Source: Nitrospira sp. (GTDB taxonomy: Bacteria > Nitrospirota > Nitrospiria > Nitrospirales > Nitrospiraceae). Taken from it: a stretch of 47,355 nt of DNA. The notes under the pieces were generated by a model that was not told the DNA's origin, ran no database searches, and saw only the letters and a list, made by a program, of their open reading frames with translations. Both the position numbers and the translations under genes were made by a program. The stretch is taken from positions 1-47,355 of the forward strand of contig JACOEJ010000020.1 in the NCBI GenBank assembly GCA_024998645.1, read 5' to 3'. Positions 1 through 10,067 of this stretch are shown here, piece by piece. Position 1 is the stretch's first letter; each line of letters opens with the position of its first letter.

Positions 1-2
1 AT

Positions 3-29
3 GGCACCACCGCCATCACCCCTGTGTAA
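3..29 (+). CDS. C-terminal tail of an upstream gene (partial)
   Basis: From base 3 an open frame encodes GTTAITPV and stops at TAA (27-29), 18 bases before the prfB start. This is the usual spacing for the end of a preceding co-directional gene. Eight codons are too few to identify it, so calling it coding at all rests on position. Confidence 0.25.
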   Translation, partial: GTTAITPV

Positions 30-47
30 GTCGAAAGGACACGAGTC

Positions 48-1188
48 ATGTTAGACGAGGTGCGGAGTCGCGTGCAGACAGTCGGAGTGCAGGTCTCGGA
101 ACTACGGGGGCATCTTTGACCTCGCTCGCATGACCGCTGAGCTCGAAGAGCTCGAAGCCAAGATGGGCGTCCCGACATTCTGGAACGACACCAAATCAGC
201 CGCATCGACCAGTAGGAAAAAAGTCACGCTTGAGCGCGAACTCATCCAATGGCGTGAGATCGAGACGAAACTCGGCGACCTTCAGGCCATGCTGGAACTG
301 GCGGAAGAGGGCCAGGATACTTCTCTTGAACAGGAGTTGACGACCGAGCTCCACCGGCTTGAAACAACGCTGGCCACGCTCCGCGTCGAGATGCTCCTCT
401 CCGGAGAACTTGATTCGAACAATGCGATCATGGCTATTCATCCCGGTGCCGGAGGCACGGAGTCGCAGGATTGGGCGCAGATGCTCCTGCGCATGTACGT
501 TCGATGGGCCGAGACCAAAAAGTTCAAAGTTGAAACCCTGGATATGCTCCATGGCGACGAAGCCGGCATTAAGAGCGTGACCATCTCGGTGACGGGCCCC
601 TATGCATACGGGTACTTGAAGGCTGAAGCCGGCGTGCATCGCCTGGTGCGGATCTCCCCGTTTGATGCCAACAAGCGGCGTCATACTTCCTTTGCCTCGG
701 TCTTCGTCTATCCGGAACTCAATGAGGACATTGATGTCGTGATCGACGACAAAGATCTGAGAATCGATACCTTTCGAGCCGGCGGCGCCGGCGGCCAGAA
801 TGTGAACAAGGTTGAGACGGCGATCAGGATTACGCACATCCCCACCAACATCGTGGTGCAATGTCAGAACGAGCGATCGCAACTTCAGAATCGCAATGGT
901 GCGATGAAGATTCTGAAAGCCCGTCTCTTCGAGGTGGAGCAGAAAAAGAAAGAGGCGGAATTCAACGCCATCGTCGGCGAAAAGAAAGAGATCGGCTGGG
1001 GCAGTCAGATTCGCTCCTATGTGTTCCAGCCCTATCAAATGGTCAAAGACCACCGGACCGCCCATGAAACCGGGAATGTGGCGGCGGTCATGGACGGCGA
1101 TCTGGACACATTTATTGAAGCCTATCTGAAGAAGAAGATGGCCGGAGCGCTCCTCGCCCCGACCACGGCCGGCACGGATGAGGATTAA
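48..1188 (+). CDS. prfB: peptide chain release factor 2 (programmed +1 frameshift)
   Basis: RF2 recognises UGA and UAA stop codons and triggers release of the finished peptide. The ATG at 48 follows an AAAGGA ribosome site. Its frame reads 23 codons to an in-frame TGA at 117-119, and a +1 shift at CTT-T-GAC joins it to the main frame, which runs to TAA at 1186-1188. The shifted product contains the RF2 landmarks: the SPF tripeptide region ([11 protein letters not shown]) for stop-codon recognition and the catalytic GGQ loop ([14 protein letters not shown]). Length is about 379 residues, normal for RF2. lysS follows after 17 bases. An annotation starting at the ATG at 130 would lose the N-terminus. 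Confidence 0.95.
105..120 (+). promoter_or_regulatory. prfB programmed +1 frameshift site
   Basis: The bases read CGG GGG CAT CTT TGA C. A G-rich Shine-Dalgarno-like stretch stands just upstream of the slippery CTT-TGA-C, as in the classical RF2 autoregulatory site. When RF2 is scarce the ribosome pauses at UGA and slips forward one base onto the RF2 frame. Confidence 0.93.
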
Positions 1189-1205
1189 CAGGACACGGAA
1201 CGACC

Positions 1206-2687
1206 ATGGATGAATTGAACGAACAGCGACAGCAACGCATCAAGAAACTCGATCAATTGCGCGCGGCCGGAGTGGCCCCCTACGGCACTCGATTCGAAAT
1301 TAAAGACCGCGCGGGAATGCTCATCAAGCTGCATTCCGAAAAATCCAAGGAAATCCTGGAAGAGGAAAAGATCAGCTGCACCTTCGCCGGCCGAGTAGTC
1401 GCATTGCGCCGGTTCGGGAAAGCCGGTTTTGCAGTCATACAGGACGGCGCGGACCGCTTGCAGGTCTATCTCAAGAAAGACCTCCTCACCGAGCAGTCTT
1501 ATATGGTGACGGAACAGCTCGACCTGGGCGACTGGATCGGAGTCACCGGCACACTCTTCCGCACCAAGACCAATGAATTCACCGTGGAAGTCCGGGAGCT
1601 CACGTTCTTGAGCAAGGCTCTTCGGCCGTTGCCTGAGAAGTGGCACGGGCTCACCGACGTGGAAACGCGCTACCGGCAACGCTATGTCGATCTGATTGCC
1701 AATCCGGACGTCCATAGTATCTTCGCCATCCGCAGCAAAATCATTGCCGGCATCCGGTCATACCTGATCGAGCGCGGATTCCTGGAAGTCGAAACCCCGA
1801 TGATGCATCCGATCCCCGGCGGCGCGGCGGCGAAACCCTTTGTGACCCATCACAACGCGCTCGGCATCGATCTCTATTTACGCATCGCACCGGAGCTATA
1901 CCTTAAACGGCTCATCGTGGGCGGCTTTCCCCGCGTGTTTGAAATCAATCGCAACTTCCGCAATGAAGGCATCTCGACGATTCACAACCCCGAATTCACG
2001 ATGCTGGAATTCTACGTTTCCTATGCGGACTATCAGGACTTGATCATTCTGACTGAGGACATGGTCTCCAGCCTGGCTCAGCAGTTGCTCGGTAAAACCG
2101 TGATCGAGTATCAGGGTAAAGAGATCACCCTGACACCACCCTGGCGGCGCTGGTCCTACCACCAGTCCATTCTGGAAGTGAATAAGCTGGATCCATCCGT
2201 CCTGCAAGATCGCGACAAAGCCGCCGCCGCCGCGAAATCGCTCGGCGTCCAGGTCGATCCCAAGGCCACACTCTTCAATATTGTGAACGAGATCTTCGAG
2301 GAAACGGTTGAGCCAAATCTCATTCAACCGACCTTCATCACCGACTACCCGATCGAAATCTCTCCCCTGGCACGGCGGAAAGATTCCAATCCGTCGCTCA
2401 CCGATCGGTTTGAGCTGTATATCGCCGGGCGGGAAATTGCGAATGCGTTCTCCGAGTTGAACGATCCGCTCGATCAACGGGAACGGTTCGAGGGTCAGGC
2501 CGCGCAGCGTGAAGCCGGCGACGAAGAAGCGCATCTCGTCGATGAAGATTTCCTTCGCGCATTGGAATACGGCATGCCGCCCACCGCCGGCGAAGGCATC
2601 GGCATCGACCGCTTGATCATGCTGTTCACCAACCAGGCCTCGATCCGTGATGTGGTCCTGTTTCCTCAACTCCGGCCGGAGAAATAA
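1206..2687 (+). CDS. lysS: lysyl-tRNA synthetase, class II
   Basis: Charges tRNA-Lys with lysine using ATP. The 493-residue product is of normal bacterial LysS length. An N-terminal OB-fold anticodon-binding region (about residues 55-150) precedes the class II catalytic core. Motif 2 is visible as FEINRNFRNEGISTIHNPEF and motif 3 as GEGIGIDRLIMLFT near the C-terminus, followed by the typical RDVVLFPQLRP ending. An AGGA site lies upstream of the ATG. It sits between prfB and the lol genes on one strand with very short gaps, so it is probably co-transcribed with them. Confidence 0.97.
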   Translation: MDELNEQRQQRIKKLDQLRAAGVAPYGTRFEIKDRAGMLIKLHSEKSKEILEEEKISCTFAGRVVALRRFGKAGFAVIQDGADRLQVYLKKDLLTEQSYMVTEQLDLGDWIGVTGTLFRTKTNEFTVEVRELTFLSKALRPLPEKWHGLTDVETRYRQRYVDLIANPDVHSIFAIRSKIIAGIRSYLIERGFLEVETPMMHPIPGGAAAKPFVTHHNALGIDLYLRIAPELYLKRLIVGGFPRVFEINRNFRNEGISTIHNPEFTMLEFYVSYADYQDLIILTEDMVSSLAQQLLGKTVIEYQGKEITLTPPWRRWSYHQSILEVNKLDPSVLQDRDKAAAAAKSLGVQVDPKATLFNIVNEIFEETVEPNLIQPTFITDYPIEISPLARRKDSNPSLTDRFELYIAGREIANAFSELNDPLDQRERFEGQAAQREAGDEEAHLVDEDFLRALEYGMPPTAGEGIGIDRLIMLFTNQASIRDVVLFPQLRPEK

Positions 2688-2693
2688 TCGCCC

Positions 2694-3971
2694 ATGTCGA
2701 TGCCGTATGAAATCTTTGTCGGCCTCCGCTACCTCCGCGCCAAGCGGCGGAACCGCACGATCTCGCTCAACACGTTCGTATCGATCGCCGGGATTACCCT
2801 CGGCGTAGCGGCCCTGATCGGGACCGTCGGCATCATGACCGGCTTCAAAGAGGACATTCAGGCGAAAATTCTCGGTACCACAGCCCATATCATTGTGCAG
2901 GATCGTATGAAAGACGGCATGTCCGATTACGAACCGACCACCAAGCGGATAGAAGAAGTCCAGGACGTCGTGGCCGCCACTCCGTTTGTCCTTAAGCAGG
3001 TCCTGCTGACAACACCCAACGGCGTCCAGGGCATCGTGCTCCGCGGGATTGATCCCCAGCGGGAAGGGCATGTCACCGAACTTGCCAAGAACCTCGGAAC
3101 CGGCGAGCTCTCAGACCTGAGTAAACCCGTCAAGGTCAAGCAGCCGCCGGCCGATGACCCGACCGGTCCGGCCGTCGAAACGGAGAAACCGGGGATCATC
3201 CTTGGAAAAGAACTGGCCATGCGTCTCGGGGCCTTCGTGGGCGACACGGTCAACGTGGTCTCGCCCGTCGGCCCGATCAGTGCTATGGGCATGGTACCGA
3301 AGATTCGCACCTTTGCCGTCGTCGGCCTATTCCACTCCGGCATGTACGAATACGATTCGTCGCTGGCCTATATCGATCTTGCCGAAGCGCAGAAGTTCTT
3401 CAATATGGGGGCGACCGTCTCCGGGATCGAAGTCAAAGTGACCGACGTTTTTCGAGCCAACGACATCGCCCACAACATCGAAGGCTCATTGGGATTTGTC
3501 TATGGCGCTAGAGATTGGATGCAGATGAACCGGAATCTCTTCTCGGCTCTCAAGCTGGAGAAGACCATGATGTTTCTTCTCCTGGTTCTTATCACCATCG
3601 TCGCTTCGTTTAACATCGTCAGCACGCTCACGATGATCGTGACGGAAAAGCAGAAAGAGATCGCGATTCTGAAAGCCATGGGTGCCACACGGAAGAGCAT
3701 CCGGCGCATTTTCATGCTGAACGGCTTGATCATCGGATTCAGCGGCACAGCCATCGGCATTCCCTTGGGCTATGCCTTCCTCTGGTTGATCCAGACCTTT
3801 TGGACATTTGACCCGACCGTCTATTACATCTCCAGAATTCCCGTCCACGTCCAGGCGCTCGATGTGCTCCTCGTGGCCGGCTCCGCCATCCTCATCAGCT
3901 TTGCCGCGACCGTCTACCCGTCGCTCCAGGCAGCCAAACTCGAACCGGTCGCGGCACTGCGCTACGAATGA
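2694..3971 (+). CDS. lolC: LolC/LolE-type lipoprotein-releasing ABC permease
   Basis: Inner-membrane subunit of the transporter that extracts mature lipoproteins and passes them to the periplasmic carrier LolA. The 425-residue protein has the MacB/FtsX-like arrangement: a first membrane helix after the conserved start (YEIFVGLRYLRAKR), a large periplasmic domain (about 50-270), then three helices near residues 295-400. The sequence ends in the family-typical AAKLEPVAALRYE. The gene begins 6 bases after lysS and overlaps lolD by 4 bases. Only one permease gene is present, so it may form a homodimer (LolF-like) rather than a LolC-LolE pair. LolC versus LolE cannot be separated here. Confidence 0.9.
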   Translation: MSMPYEIFVGLRYLRAKRRNRTISLNTFVSIAGITLGVAALIGTVGIMTGFKEDIQAKILGTTAHIIVQDRMKDGMSDYEPTTKRIEEVQDVVAATPFVLKQVLLTTPNGVQGIVLRGIDPQREGHVTELAKNLGTGELSDLSKPVKVKQPPADDPTGPAVETEKPGIILGKELAMRLGAFVGDTVNVVSPVGPISAMGMVPKIRTFAVVGLFHSGMYEYDSSLAYIDLAEAQKFFNMGATVSGIEVKVTDVFRANDIAHNIEGSLGFVYGARDWMQMNRNLFSALKLEKTMMFLLLVLITIVASFNIVSTLTMIVTEKQKEIAILKAMGATRKSIRRIFMLNGLIIGFSGTAIGIPLGYAFLWLIQTFWTFDPTVYYISRIPVHVQALDVLLVAGSAILISFAATVYPSLQAAKLEPVAALRYE

Positions 3972-4672
3972 ACACCACGCCTACACCAATGACCGGTGAG
4001 AACTATCCGATGATCCGTATTACGGACCTCCACAAATCCTTCATCATGGGATCACAGGAACTCACCGTGCTCAAGGGGATCGATCTGGAAATTCCACGCG
4101 GGCAAATGGTGGCGATCGTCGGGGCATCAGGCGCCGGCAAGAGCACCATGCTCCATATCATGGGCATGCTCGACCGGCCGACAAAAGGAACCGTCTACTT
4201 CGACAATCAGGATCTCTTCCAGATGTCCGAGGCGCAGCAGGCTGAATTCCGCAACCGCCGCATCGGCTTTGTCTTTCAATTTCACCATCTGTTGCCGGAA
4301 TTCACCGCGTTGGAGAATGCCTGCATGCCGGCACTCATCCAGCGGCGTCCGATCGAGGAAGTCGAGCTGGAGGCCACGACGCTGCTGCAGGAAGTCGGGT
4401 TAGGACAACGGCTCCACCATAAACCGGGAGAGCTCTCCGGCGGTGAACAGCAGCGGGTGGCCGTCGCTCGGGCGCTGCTTCAAAAGCCCGATCTTGTCCT
4501 GGCCGACGAACCGACCGGCAATCTGGACACGCACACCGGTGAATCCCTCTTCGGCCTTCTTCGGGATTTGAACCGTACCCGCAAAACCACCTTCGTGATT
4601 GTGACCCACAACGACAAGCTCTCCGCCCAGTCCGACCGCATCATTCACATGCAAGACGGAATGATCGTCTAA
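3968..4672 (+). CDS. lolD: lipoprotein-releasing ABC transporter ATPase
   Basis: Powers lipoprotein release from the inner membrane together with the preceding permease. All ABC ATPase motifs are present: Walker A GASGAGKST, Q-loop FVFQFHHLLPEF, signature LSGGEQQR, Walker B LVLADEPTGNLD and switch His in IVTHN. The first ATG overlaps the permease stop (ATGA). However, the ATG at 4010 has a better ribosome site (GGTGAG) and gives the family-like start MIRITDLHKSF, so it may be the true start. Confidence 0.94.
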   Translation: MNTTPTPMTGENYPMIRITDLHKSFIMGSQELTVLKGIDLEIPRGQMVAIVGASGAGKSTMLHIMGMLDRPTKGTVYFDNQDLFQMSEAQQAEFRNRRIGFVFQFHHLLPEFTALENACMPALIQRRPIEEVELEATTLLQEVGLGQRLHHKPGELSGGEQQRVAVARALLQKPDLVLADEPTGNLDTHTGESLFGLLRDLNRTRKTTFVIVTHNDKLSAQSDRIIHMQDGMIV

Positions 4673-4675
4673 GTC

Positions 4676-4704
4676 TTGACGGATGTAGTCGAGATCCCTA
4701 GACT
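4676..4704 (+). promoter_or_regulatory. sigma70-type promoter for the outer-membrane barrel gene
   Basis: TTGACG (4676-4681), 17 bases, then TAGACT (4699-4704), just after the lolD stop and about 45 bases before the next start. It suggests that the following two envelope genes can be transcribed separately from lolCD. Confidence 0.5.
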
Positions 4705-4749
4705 GCAAAATATTACGGAGTCCTTTCGAGCTTCATGCGAGGTAAGGCT

Positions 4750-5871
4750 ATGAAACATTTATTTATTCGCGCTCTTGGGTTGACTGCCCTCATGCTTATT
4801 CCGAACCAGGTCCTTGCCGGAGAGTTTGCCGTGGTCGGTCCCCGGGCCGCCGGCATGGGTGGCGCTGGAGTGGCGATTACGACAGACGCCCTCGCCACCT
4901 ATTGGAATCCGGCCGGCCTTGCCATGACGCAGACGGTGGATATTCGGTTGCAAGCAACCGCGCAAGGCGTAGACCGCCACGGTTTCCGTGAATCTCTGCA
5001 GCATATCGAGGACTTAGATTTAAATAATGCTGCCAATGCCGGACGGGCACAGGACCTGGCCAATCGATTGAATCGCCCTGGAGCATCGTTATCCGCCAAT
5101 GGCACTGCTGGCCTCTATTTTAAAGGGCACTTTGGAGAGCATGCGTTTGGATTTAATGTTTCTGACGTGGCAACGGGCGGAAGTTTCGTATCCCGACCAA
5201 TTTCGGCAACGGGTGCAGGGCCAATCACGATTGACGGTCAGATCGCACTGCGCGGTCTCGAAGCCAGGCAAGCCGCATTTTCTTACGCCTATGCCTTTGC
5301 GGACAAGACCTTCGCCGTCGGTATTACGGCAAAGGCTATTCAGGGAGCTGCTTATTCCGGAACGGCTACAATCAATGGTGAGGAGCTGAAGCTATCCGAT
5401 AACTTTGGCAAGGCCAAGATATCATCCGCCTTCAGCGTGGATGTCGGCGCAATCTACCGCCCCGCTTCCTGGTTGCGGCTCGGAGTCGTAGCCAAAGATC
5501 TGACGCAACCTGAATTCGATGCCCCGGATGGAACCAAATACAAGATGTTGCCTCAGGTGCGAGGCGGTGTCGCCATCAACCCCTACTCGTCTCTCACGTT
5601 GACTGCCGATATGGATGTCACCTCAAACAAGACCTTTGTCCCGGGAATCAAAAGCCAGGTGCTGAGCGTCGGAGCCGAACAAACAATCCTAAACGAATTC
5701 CTCTCCCTGCGTGTCGGTGCCTACAAGAATGTGCAGGATGCCGCAGCGACTATTACCCCGACTGCAGGGATTGGCCTACGGGTCTTTGCCCTCAGAGTCG
5801 ACATCGGAGGCGGGTATGACTTCCGTGAGCGTGGCGCATTGGCATCAGGCTCTGTCTCTTTGACATTCTAA
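4750..5871 (+). CDS. outer-membrane beta-barrel protein, TraF/PorV-like
   Basis: Signal peptide (MKHLFIRALGLTALMLIPNQVLAG) followed by the motif GPRAAGMGGAGVAITTDALA and then YWNPAGLA. This motif is typical of FadL/PorV/TraF_2-family outer-membrane barrels. The rest is alternating beta-strand-like sequence and ends in an aromatic residue (SVSLTF), as barrels do. The ATG at 4750 follows GAGGTAAGG. An in-frame ATG at 4735 is less likely because it would lengthen the signal-peptide n-region. Substrate unknown. It lies downstream of lolCD and upstream of a lipoprotein, so an envelope role fits. Confidence 0.7.
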   Translation: MKHLFIRALGLTALMLIPNQVLAGEFAVVGPRAAGMGGAGVAITTDALATYWNPAGLAMTQTVDIRLQATAQGVDRHGFRESLQHIEDLDLNNAANAGRAQDLANRLNRPGASLSANGTAGLYFKGHFGEHAFGFNVSDVATGGSFVSRPISATGAGPITIDGQIALRGLEARQAAFSYAYAFADKTFAVGITAKAIQGAAYSGTATINGEELKLSDNFGKAKISSAFSVDVGAIYRPASWLRLGVVAKDLTQPEFDAPDGTKYKMLPQVRGGVAINPYSSLTLTADMDVTSNKTFVPGIKSQVLSVGAEQTILNEFLSLRVGAYKNVQDAAATITPTAGIGLRVFALRVDIGGGYDFRERGALASGSVSLTF

Positions 5872-5887
5872 TGGTATACTGAAAGCT

Positions 5888-6508
5888 ATGATGTTGCTGA
5901 ACAAGCCCCTTCGACATATTCTCCTCGCCGGTGCAGCGGTCCTCACCTTGGCCGGTTGCGGTGGTCTTCAGGAAATGTGGGAAGGTCCCGGCGCAAAGGT
6001 GTTTCGTCCGCAGTCGGTGGCGGTGTTGCCTCCAATGGCCAGCCAATACGACAGTGCGCGCGAGGATATCCAGGAAGTCCTTGCGGGATCGCTCAGTAAG
6101 ACAGGACGGATCGAACGAGTCGTCCCGGCCGAGCAAGTCACCGATATCTTTCAGGGATCGAAGGAAGCGTTTGACTCGCTGGTGTTCTATTTCTCCCGGC
6201 TTGAAATGACCGGCCAATCAGACAAGGAATCGGCGATCAAGCTGGGCAAGTCACTCAATGTCGAGTCCTTTCTCGTGATCCGGATCAATGCCTGGGAATA
6301 TTCAAGAAAAGAAGGCGACAATGTCGGCCGTGTCGGTCTGAGCATGCGTCTCATCGACGCCACGACCGGAACGACAGTCTGGAAGGCCAGGCATGAGAAG
6401 GCCAGCAGTTATATGTTCTTCAAGCCGAATCTGAAGGACGTCGCGGCTGAATTGACCGATGAGATGATTAAGTACATGCCGCCGTCAACAAGCTCCGGTA
6501 AGCGGTAG
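5888..6508 (+). CDS. predicted outer-membrane lipoprotein
   Basis: 206 residues. The N-terminus has a signal sequence ending in the lipobox LAGC, so the mature protein should be lipid-anchored at that Cys. The mature part contains SVAVLPP and a domain in which a repeated residue pattern leads to LRLIDATTGTTVWKARHEKA-type sequence (exactly RLIDATTGTTVWKARHE). This recalls periplasmic lipoproteins of the GNA1162/CsgG-like class, but that assignment is tentative. An extended -10 (TGGTATACT, 5872-5880) lies immediately before the start, so the transcript could be nearly leaderless. It may also be read through from the preceding barrel gene. Confidence 0.65.
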   Translation: MMLLNKPLRHILLAGAAVLTLAGCGGLQEMWEGPGAKVFRPQSVAVLPPMASQYDSAREDIQEVLAGSLSKTGRIERVVPAEQVTDIFQGSKEAFDSLVFYFSRLEMTGQSDKESAIKLGKSLNVESFLVIRINAWEYSRKEGDNVGRVGLSMRLIDATTGTTVWKARHEKASSYMFFKPNLKDVAAELTDEMIKYMPPSTSSGKR

Positions 6509-6552
6509 ATCCTCCCCTTTCCGCCAGGTCCACCCCAAACCTTGTCTCGCAC

Positions 6553-7359
6553 CTAGGCAAGCTGGTTCATCGCCGTTTTCAAAGATGCGACAAAGCGACC
6601 GACTTTCTCCGGCATGTCTGAGGATTGCTGGTGCGCCGCAATCTGCTTCACGATCGCACTTCCGACGATGACTCCATCCGCCATGGCCGACACCGTGGCA
6701 GCGTCTTCCGGCGTTGACACACCGAATCCGACTGCGACCGGCGTCTTGGTCACCTTCTTGATCTTGCCGACATTCTTGCCGACTTCCGCCATGTTTTGAA
6801 TCTTGGCTCCGGTAATGCCGGTGAGCGAGACATAATAAAGAAATCCTTGAGATTCCTTGGCGACATATTCCCGTCGTTCCGTCGTACTGGTGGGCGCCAA
6901 GAGGAAAATCAGCCGCAACCCAGCTGCAGCAGCCGGACCTTTCAATGGACCCGCTTCATCGGGCGGCATATCGGGGACGATCAGTCCATCAACTCCGGCC
7001 ATCCCTGCTTCACGACAAAAAGTTTCAAGCCCCATCGCATGGATAGAATTGTAGTAGACCATCAGCACGATCGGAACCTGCGTGCTCGTCCGGAGCGACT
7101 TCATCATAGCCAGGATCTTCCTGAGCGACGTGCCGCTTCGCAGGCCTCTCTCAGCCGCCAACTGAATGACCGGGCCATCGGCGATCGGGTCCGAGAACGG
7201 CACGCCCAGCTCGATAATGTCGGCCCCCGCCTGCTCGATCTCCAACACCAGCCGCTCGGTATCGGCCAAGGTCGGATCGCCGGCCATCAGATAGGCAATC
7301 AACGCTTTCTTATTCGCCTGGCGCAATCGCTGGAAGGTCGATTCAATCCGTCCGGTCAT
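6553..7359 (-). CDS. trpA: tryptophan synthase alpha subunit
   Basis: Cleaves indole-3-glycerol phosphate to indole and glyceraldehyde 3-phosphate, passing indole to TrpB through the alpha2-beta2 tunnel. The 268-residue TIM barrel has the catalytic Glu and Asp in [19 protein letters not shown] and the phosphate-binding GFGVSTPED. Its ATG overlaps the trpB stop by 4 bases, giving translational coupling of the two subunits. Last gene of the trp operon. Confidence 0.97.
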   Translation of the reverse strand: MTGRIESTFQRLRQANKKALIAYLMAGDPTLADTERLVLEIEQAGADIIELGVPFSDPIADGPVIQLAAERGLRSGTSLRKILAMMKSLRTSTQVPIVLMVYYNSIHAMGLETFCREAGMAGVDGLIVPDMPPDEAGPLKGPAAAAGLRLIFLLAPTSTTERREYVAKESQGFLYYVSLTGITGAKIQNMAEVGKNVGKIKKVTKTPVAVGFGVSTPEDAATVSAMADGVIVGSAIVKQIAAHQQSSDMPEKVGRFVASLKTAMNQLA

Positions 7360-8549
7360 AGCGTCACCCCTCGCATCCGCGCCACTTGCTGAACATCTTT
7401 GTCTCCGCGGCCGGAAAGATTGGCAATGATGACGTTGGATTTTTTGAGCTTCGGAGCCAGCTTCACAACCTCGGCGATAGCATGCGCACTTTCCAGCGCC
7501 GGCACAATCCCCTCCACCGTTGCAAGCAGATCAAAAGCCGCCAGCGCTTCATCATCGGTCGCGTAGGTGTATTGAACCCGCTTCAAGTCGTGGTAGAGGC
7601 TGTGCTCCGGTCCCACGGCTGCATAGTCCAGCCCCGCCGACACCGAGTGGGTCAAATTAATCTGACCGTCTTCATCTTGCAGGAGATAGGTCATCGTGCC
7701 CTGGAGCACGCCGGGCTTCCCCCCGAAGAATCGTGCGGCATGTTTGCCGCTTTGAATGCCGGTGCCTCCCGCTTCGACGCCGATCATCTTGACCTTCTTA
7801 TCGCCGAGAAAGGCGTGAAACAGACCGATAGAGTTGCTTCCTCCGCCGACACAGGCCACCAGATAGTCGGGCAGCTTCCCTTCCGCGGCAAGAATCTGTT
7901 TGCGGGCCTCCTGTCCGATGATCGCTTGAAAATCACGAATCATCATCGGATAGGGATGCGCGCCCAGGACCGACCCGAGAATGTAATGGGTCGTACGCAC
8001 ATTCGTAGTCCAGTCGCGCATGGCCTCGCTGATCGCGTCCTTGAGCGTTCTGCTGCCGGCGTCGACGCCGGTGACTTTCGCACCGAGCAGGCGCATGCGA
8101 AAGACATTCAGCGCCTGCCGCTGCATGTCCTCCGTGCCCATGTAGATTTCACATTCCAGGCCGAACATCGCGGCGGCCGTCGCCGTCGCCACGCCATGTT
8201 GTCCCGCGCCGGTTTCGGCAATGATCCGGGGTTTCTTCATCCGCATGGCCAGGAGCACCTGGCCGATCGCATTGTTAATTTTATGCGCGCCGGTATGACA
8301 GAGATCTTCCCGTTTCAGATAGATCTTGGCCCCGCCAAGCTTCTTGGTCAGCCGGGATGCATGATAGAGCGACGTCGGCCGTCCGACATACTGTTTGAGA
8401 TAGTAGGCCAGCTCCTGACGGAACCCGCGATCTTTCCGAGCCGCTGCATATTCCTGCTCCAGTTCAAGCAGCGCCGGCATCAGCGTTTCCGGCACATAGC
8501 GGCCGCCGTAGGGGCCGAATCGTCCATGGCTGTCGGGGACCTTCTTCAT
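7356..8549 (-). CDS. trpB: tryptophan synthase beta subunit
   Basis: PLP enzyme that joins indole with serine to make tryptophan. The start is ATG at 8549 ([16 protein letters not shown]), with AAAGGA 12 bases upstream, giving 397 residues, the standard length. The frame stays open further upstream, but that part overlaps trpF and is not TrpB-like. The PLP lysine lies in [13 protein letters not shown] and the phosphate loop is GGGSNSIG. This is the TrpB1 type that pairs with TrpA. Confidence 0.97.
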   Translation of the reverse strand: MKKVPDSHGRFGPYGGRYVPETLMPALLELEQEYAAARKDRGFRQELAYYLKQYVGRPTSLYHASRLTKKLGGAKIYLKREDLCHTGAHKINNAIGQVLLAMRMKKPRIIAETGAGQHGVATATAAAMFGLECEIYMGTEDMQRQALNVFRMRLLGAKVTGVDAGSRTLKDAISEAMRDWTTNVRTTHYILGSVLGAHPYPMMIRDFQAIIGQEARKQILAAEGKLPDYLVACVGGGSNSIGLFHAFLGDKKVKMIGVEAGGTGIQSGKHAARFFGGKPGVLQGTMTYLLQDEDGQINLTHSVSAGLDYAAVGPEHSLYHDLKRVQYTYATDDEALAAFDLLATVEGIVPALESAHAIAEVVKLAPKLKKSNVIIANLSGRGDKDVQQVARMRGVTL

Positions 8550-8596
8550 CGTGCAGTTCAATCCTTTCAGATGATGACGGAGTATAATCGGACGTC

Positions 8597-9223
8597 TCAG
8601 GCCGAGACAAGCCTGACGGCCTGGATGAACGCCTGCACCTTGGCATGATCCTTCCGTCCCGGCCGCACCTCGACGCCGCTGCTGACATCGACGCCGTAGG
8701 GTCGCACCTGGCGAATCGCCTCCGCCACGTTGTCCGGCGTGAGTCCTCCGGCAAGAAGAATTCTGGAAGCACGGGCCGCTTCGGCCGCCAGGGTCCAATC
8801 GACGGTCTGTCCTGTTCCACCGTAGGCCTGATCGGAAAAGGCGTCCACCACGAATGCACGGACGTTCGCGCGGCCCTGAAATTCGGCCAGCGCCAGAAAT
8901 GTTCCGCGGTCCTTGATCCGCAGCGCTTTCATGGAGGGACGCCCCAGTCCTTCGCAGTAGACCGCGGACTCGTCACCATGCAACTGAGCCAGAGTCAATC
9001 CGCACTCATCCATAAGCCGTCGCACAACCGTGGCATCTTCGTTGACGAACACTCCGACCACCGCAACAAAAGGGGGCAATCCGTCAATAATCCGCTTGAC
9101 CACCGCTGCTTCGACGAAGCGCGGACTCTTGCGATACATGATGAAACCGAGCGCATCGGCCCCGGCCTCAACGGCTACCCGCGCATCATCCTCGTTGGTG
9201 ATACCGCAGATTTTGACTTTCAC
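8597..9223 (-). CDS. trpF: phosphoribosylanthranilate isomerase
   Basis: Converts phosphoribosylanthranilate to CdRP in tryptophan synthesis. The 208-residue TIM barrel starts with the family hallmark [13 protein letters not shown] (catalytic Cys in KICG). It contains QLHGDE, the catalytic Asp in FVVDAF and the phosphate-binding [11 protein letters not shown] and VDVSSGVE. It is a separate gene, not fused to trpC. Confidence 0.97.
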   Translation of the reverse strand: MKVKICGITNEDDARVAVEAGADALGFIMYRKSPRFVEAAVVKRIIDGLPPFVAVVGVFVNEDATVVRRLMDECGLTLAQLHGDESAVYCEGLGRPSMKALRIKDRGTFLALAEFQGRANVRAFVVDAFSDQAYGGTGQTVDWTLAAEAARASRILLAGGLTPDNVAEAIRQVRPYGVDVSSGVEVRPGRKDHAKVQAFIQAVRLVSA

Positions 9224-9239
9224 GTGGATCGTATCACTT

Positions 9240-10064
9240 TCACGAGTTGATCGATGACACCGTTGTCCCGCGAAGCTCCGCGATCTTCTTCTCGATACTC
9301 TCGGATTTAATCAGCGACTCACCGACGAGCATGGCATGCACGCCGGCTTCGACCAGCCGTAATACGTCTTCGCGCTTATGAATGCCGCTCTCGCTGACAA
9401 TAATCTTGTCGGACGGAATGCGCTTCGCCAGCCGGAACGTCACGCCCAGATCCGTCGTAAACGTCTTGAGATCCCGATTGTTGATTCCGATCATGCGGGC
9501 CGTCGGTATCCACTCCAGGACCGTATCCAATTCCCGTTCATGATGCGTTTCAAACAGCGTGTCCATCTTCAGTTCGGTGGCCAGCGCGTGAAAGTCGATG
9601 AGCTGGCGCTTTTCCAGCGCGGCCACAATCAGGAGCACCGCGTCAGCACCATGAGCCCGGGCTTCATAAAACTGGATGTCCCCCACCATAAATTCTTTGT
9701 CCAGCGCCGGCATGGGCAGCGCCTTCTTGATTTCCGCCAGATAGCGTAGATCGCCCTGAAAGAAATCCTTATCGGTCAACACCGATAATGCGGAGGCCCC
9801 ATGTTCATGGTACGAGCGCGCAATGCGAAGATAGTCAAAGTTCTCGGAAAACTCGGGACGCAGCAGACCGAGACTCGGCGAAGCTTTTTTCACCTCTGCA
9901 ATCAGGGCCGGGCTCGTCGCCGTCCGTGTCGCATCGAGCGTCACGGCAAATCCGAGCGGCGGCGGCGCATCCCGAATGGCGGATTTCAGATCCGCCAGAT
10001 AGCCACGGCTCTGCTTGTGCCGGAGTTCTGCTTTCTTATGTTCAAGAATCTGATCCAGAATCAT
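9240..10064 (-). CDS. trpC: indole-3-glycerol phosphate synthase
   Basis: Ring-closes CdRP to indole-3-glycerol phosphate. The 274-residue protein has the N-terminal ILDQILEHKKAEL helix, the catalytic Lys in LIAEVKKASPS, the INNRDLKTF strand and the C-terminal IVSESGI and VGESL phosphate-binding segments. It lies 3 bases after trpD in the operon. Confidence 0.97.
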   Translation of the reverse strand: MILDQILEHKKAELRHKQSRGYLADLKSAIRDAPPPLGFAVTLDATRTATSPALIAEVKKASPSLGLLRPEFSENFDYLRIARSYHEHGASALSVLTDKDFFQGDLRYLAEIKKALPMPALDKEFMVGDIQFYEARAHGADAVLLIVAALEKRQLIDFHALATELKMDTLFETHHERELDTVLEWIPTARMIGINNRDLKTFTTDLGVTFRLAKRIPSDKIIVSESGIHKREDVLRLVEAGVHAMLVGESLIKSESIEKKIAELRGTTVSSINS

Positions 10065-10067
10065 GTG

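Noticed and set aside
196..1065. Long open frame on the minus strand inside prfB
   Set aside because: It is the antisense of a certain gene in a GC-rich genome, lacks a plausible domain and has no ribosome site.
1896..3071. 391-codon minus-strand frame across lysS and lolC
   Set aside because: Both plus-strand genes are certain by motif, so this is an antisense shadow with no recognisable protein features.
7386..8648. 420-codon plus-strand frame opposite trpB
   Set aside because: TrpB is certain on the other strand. The frame is His/Arg-rich and low in structure.
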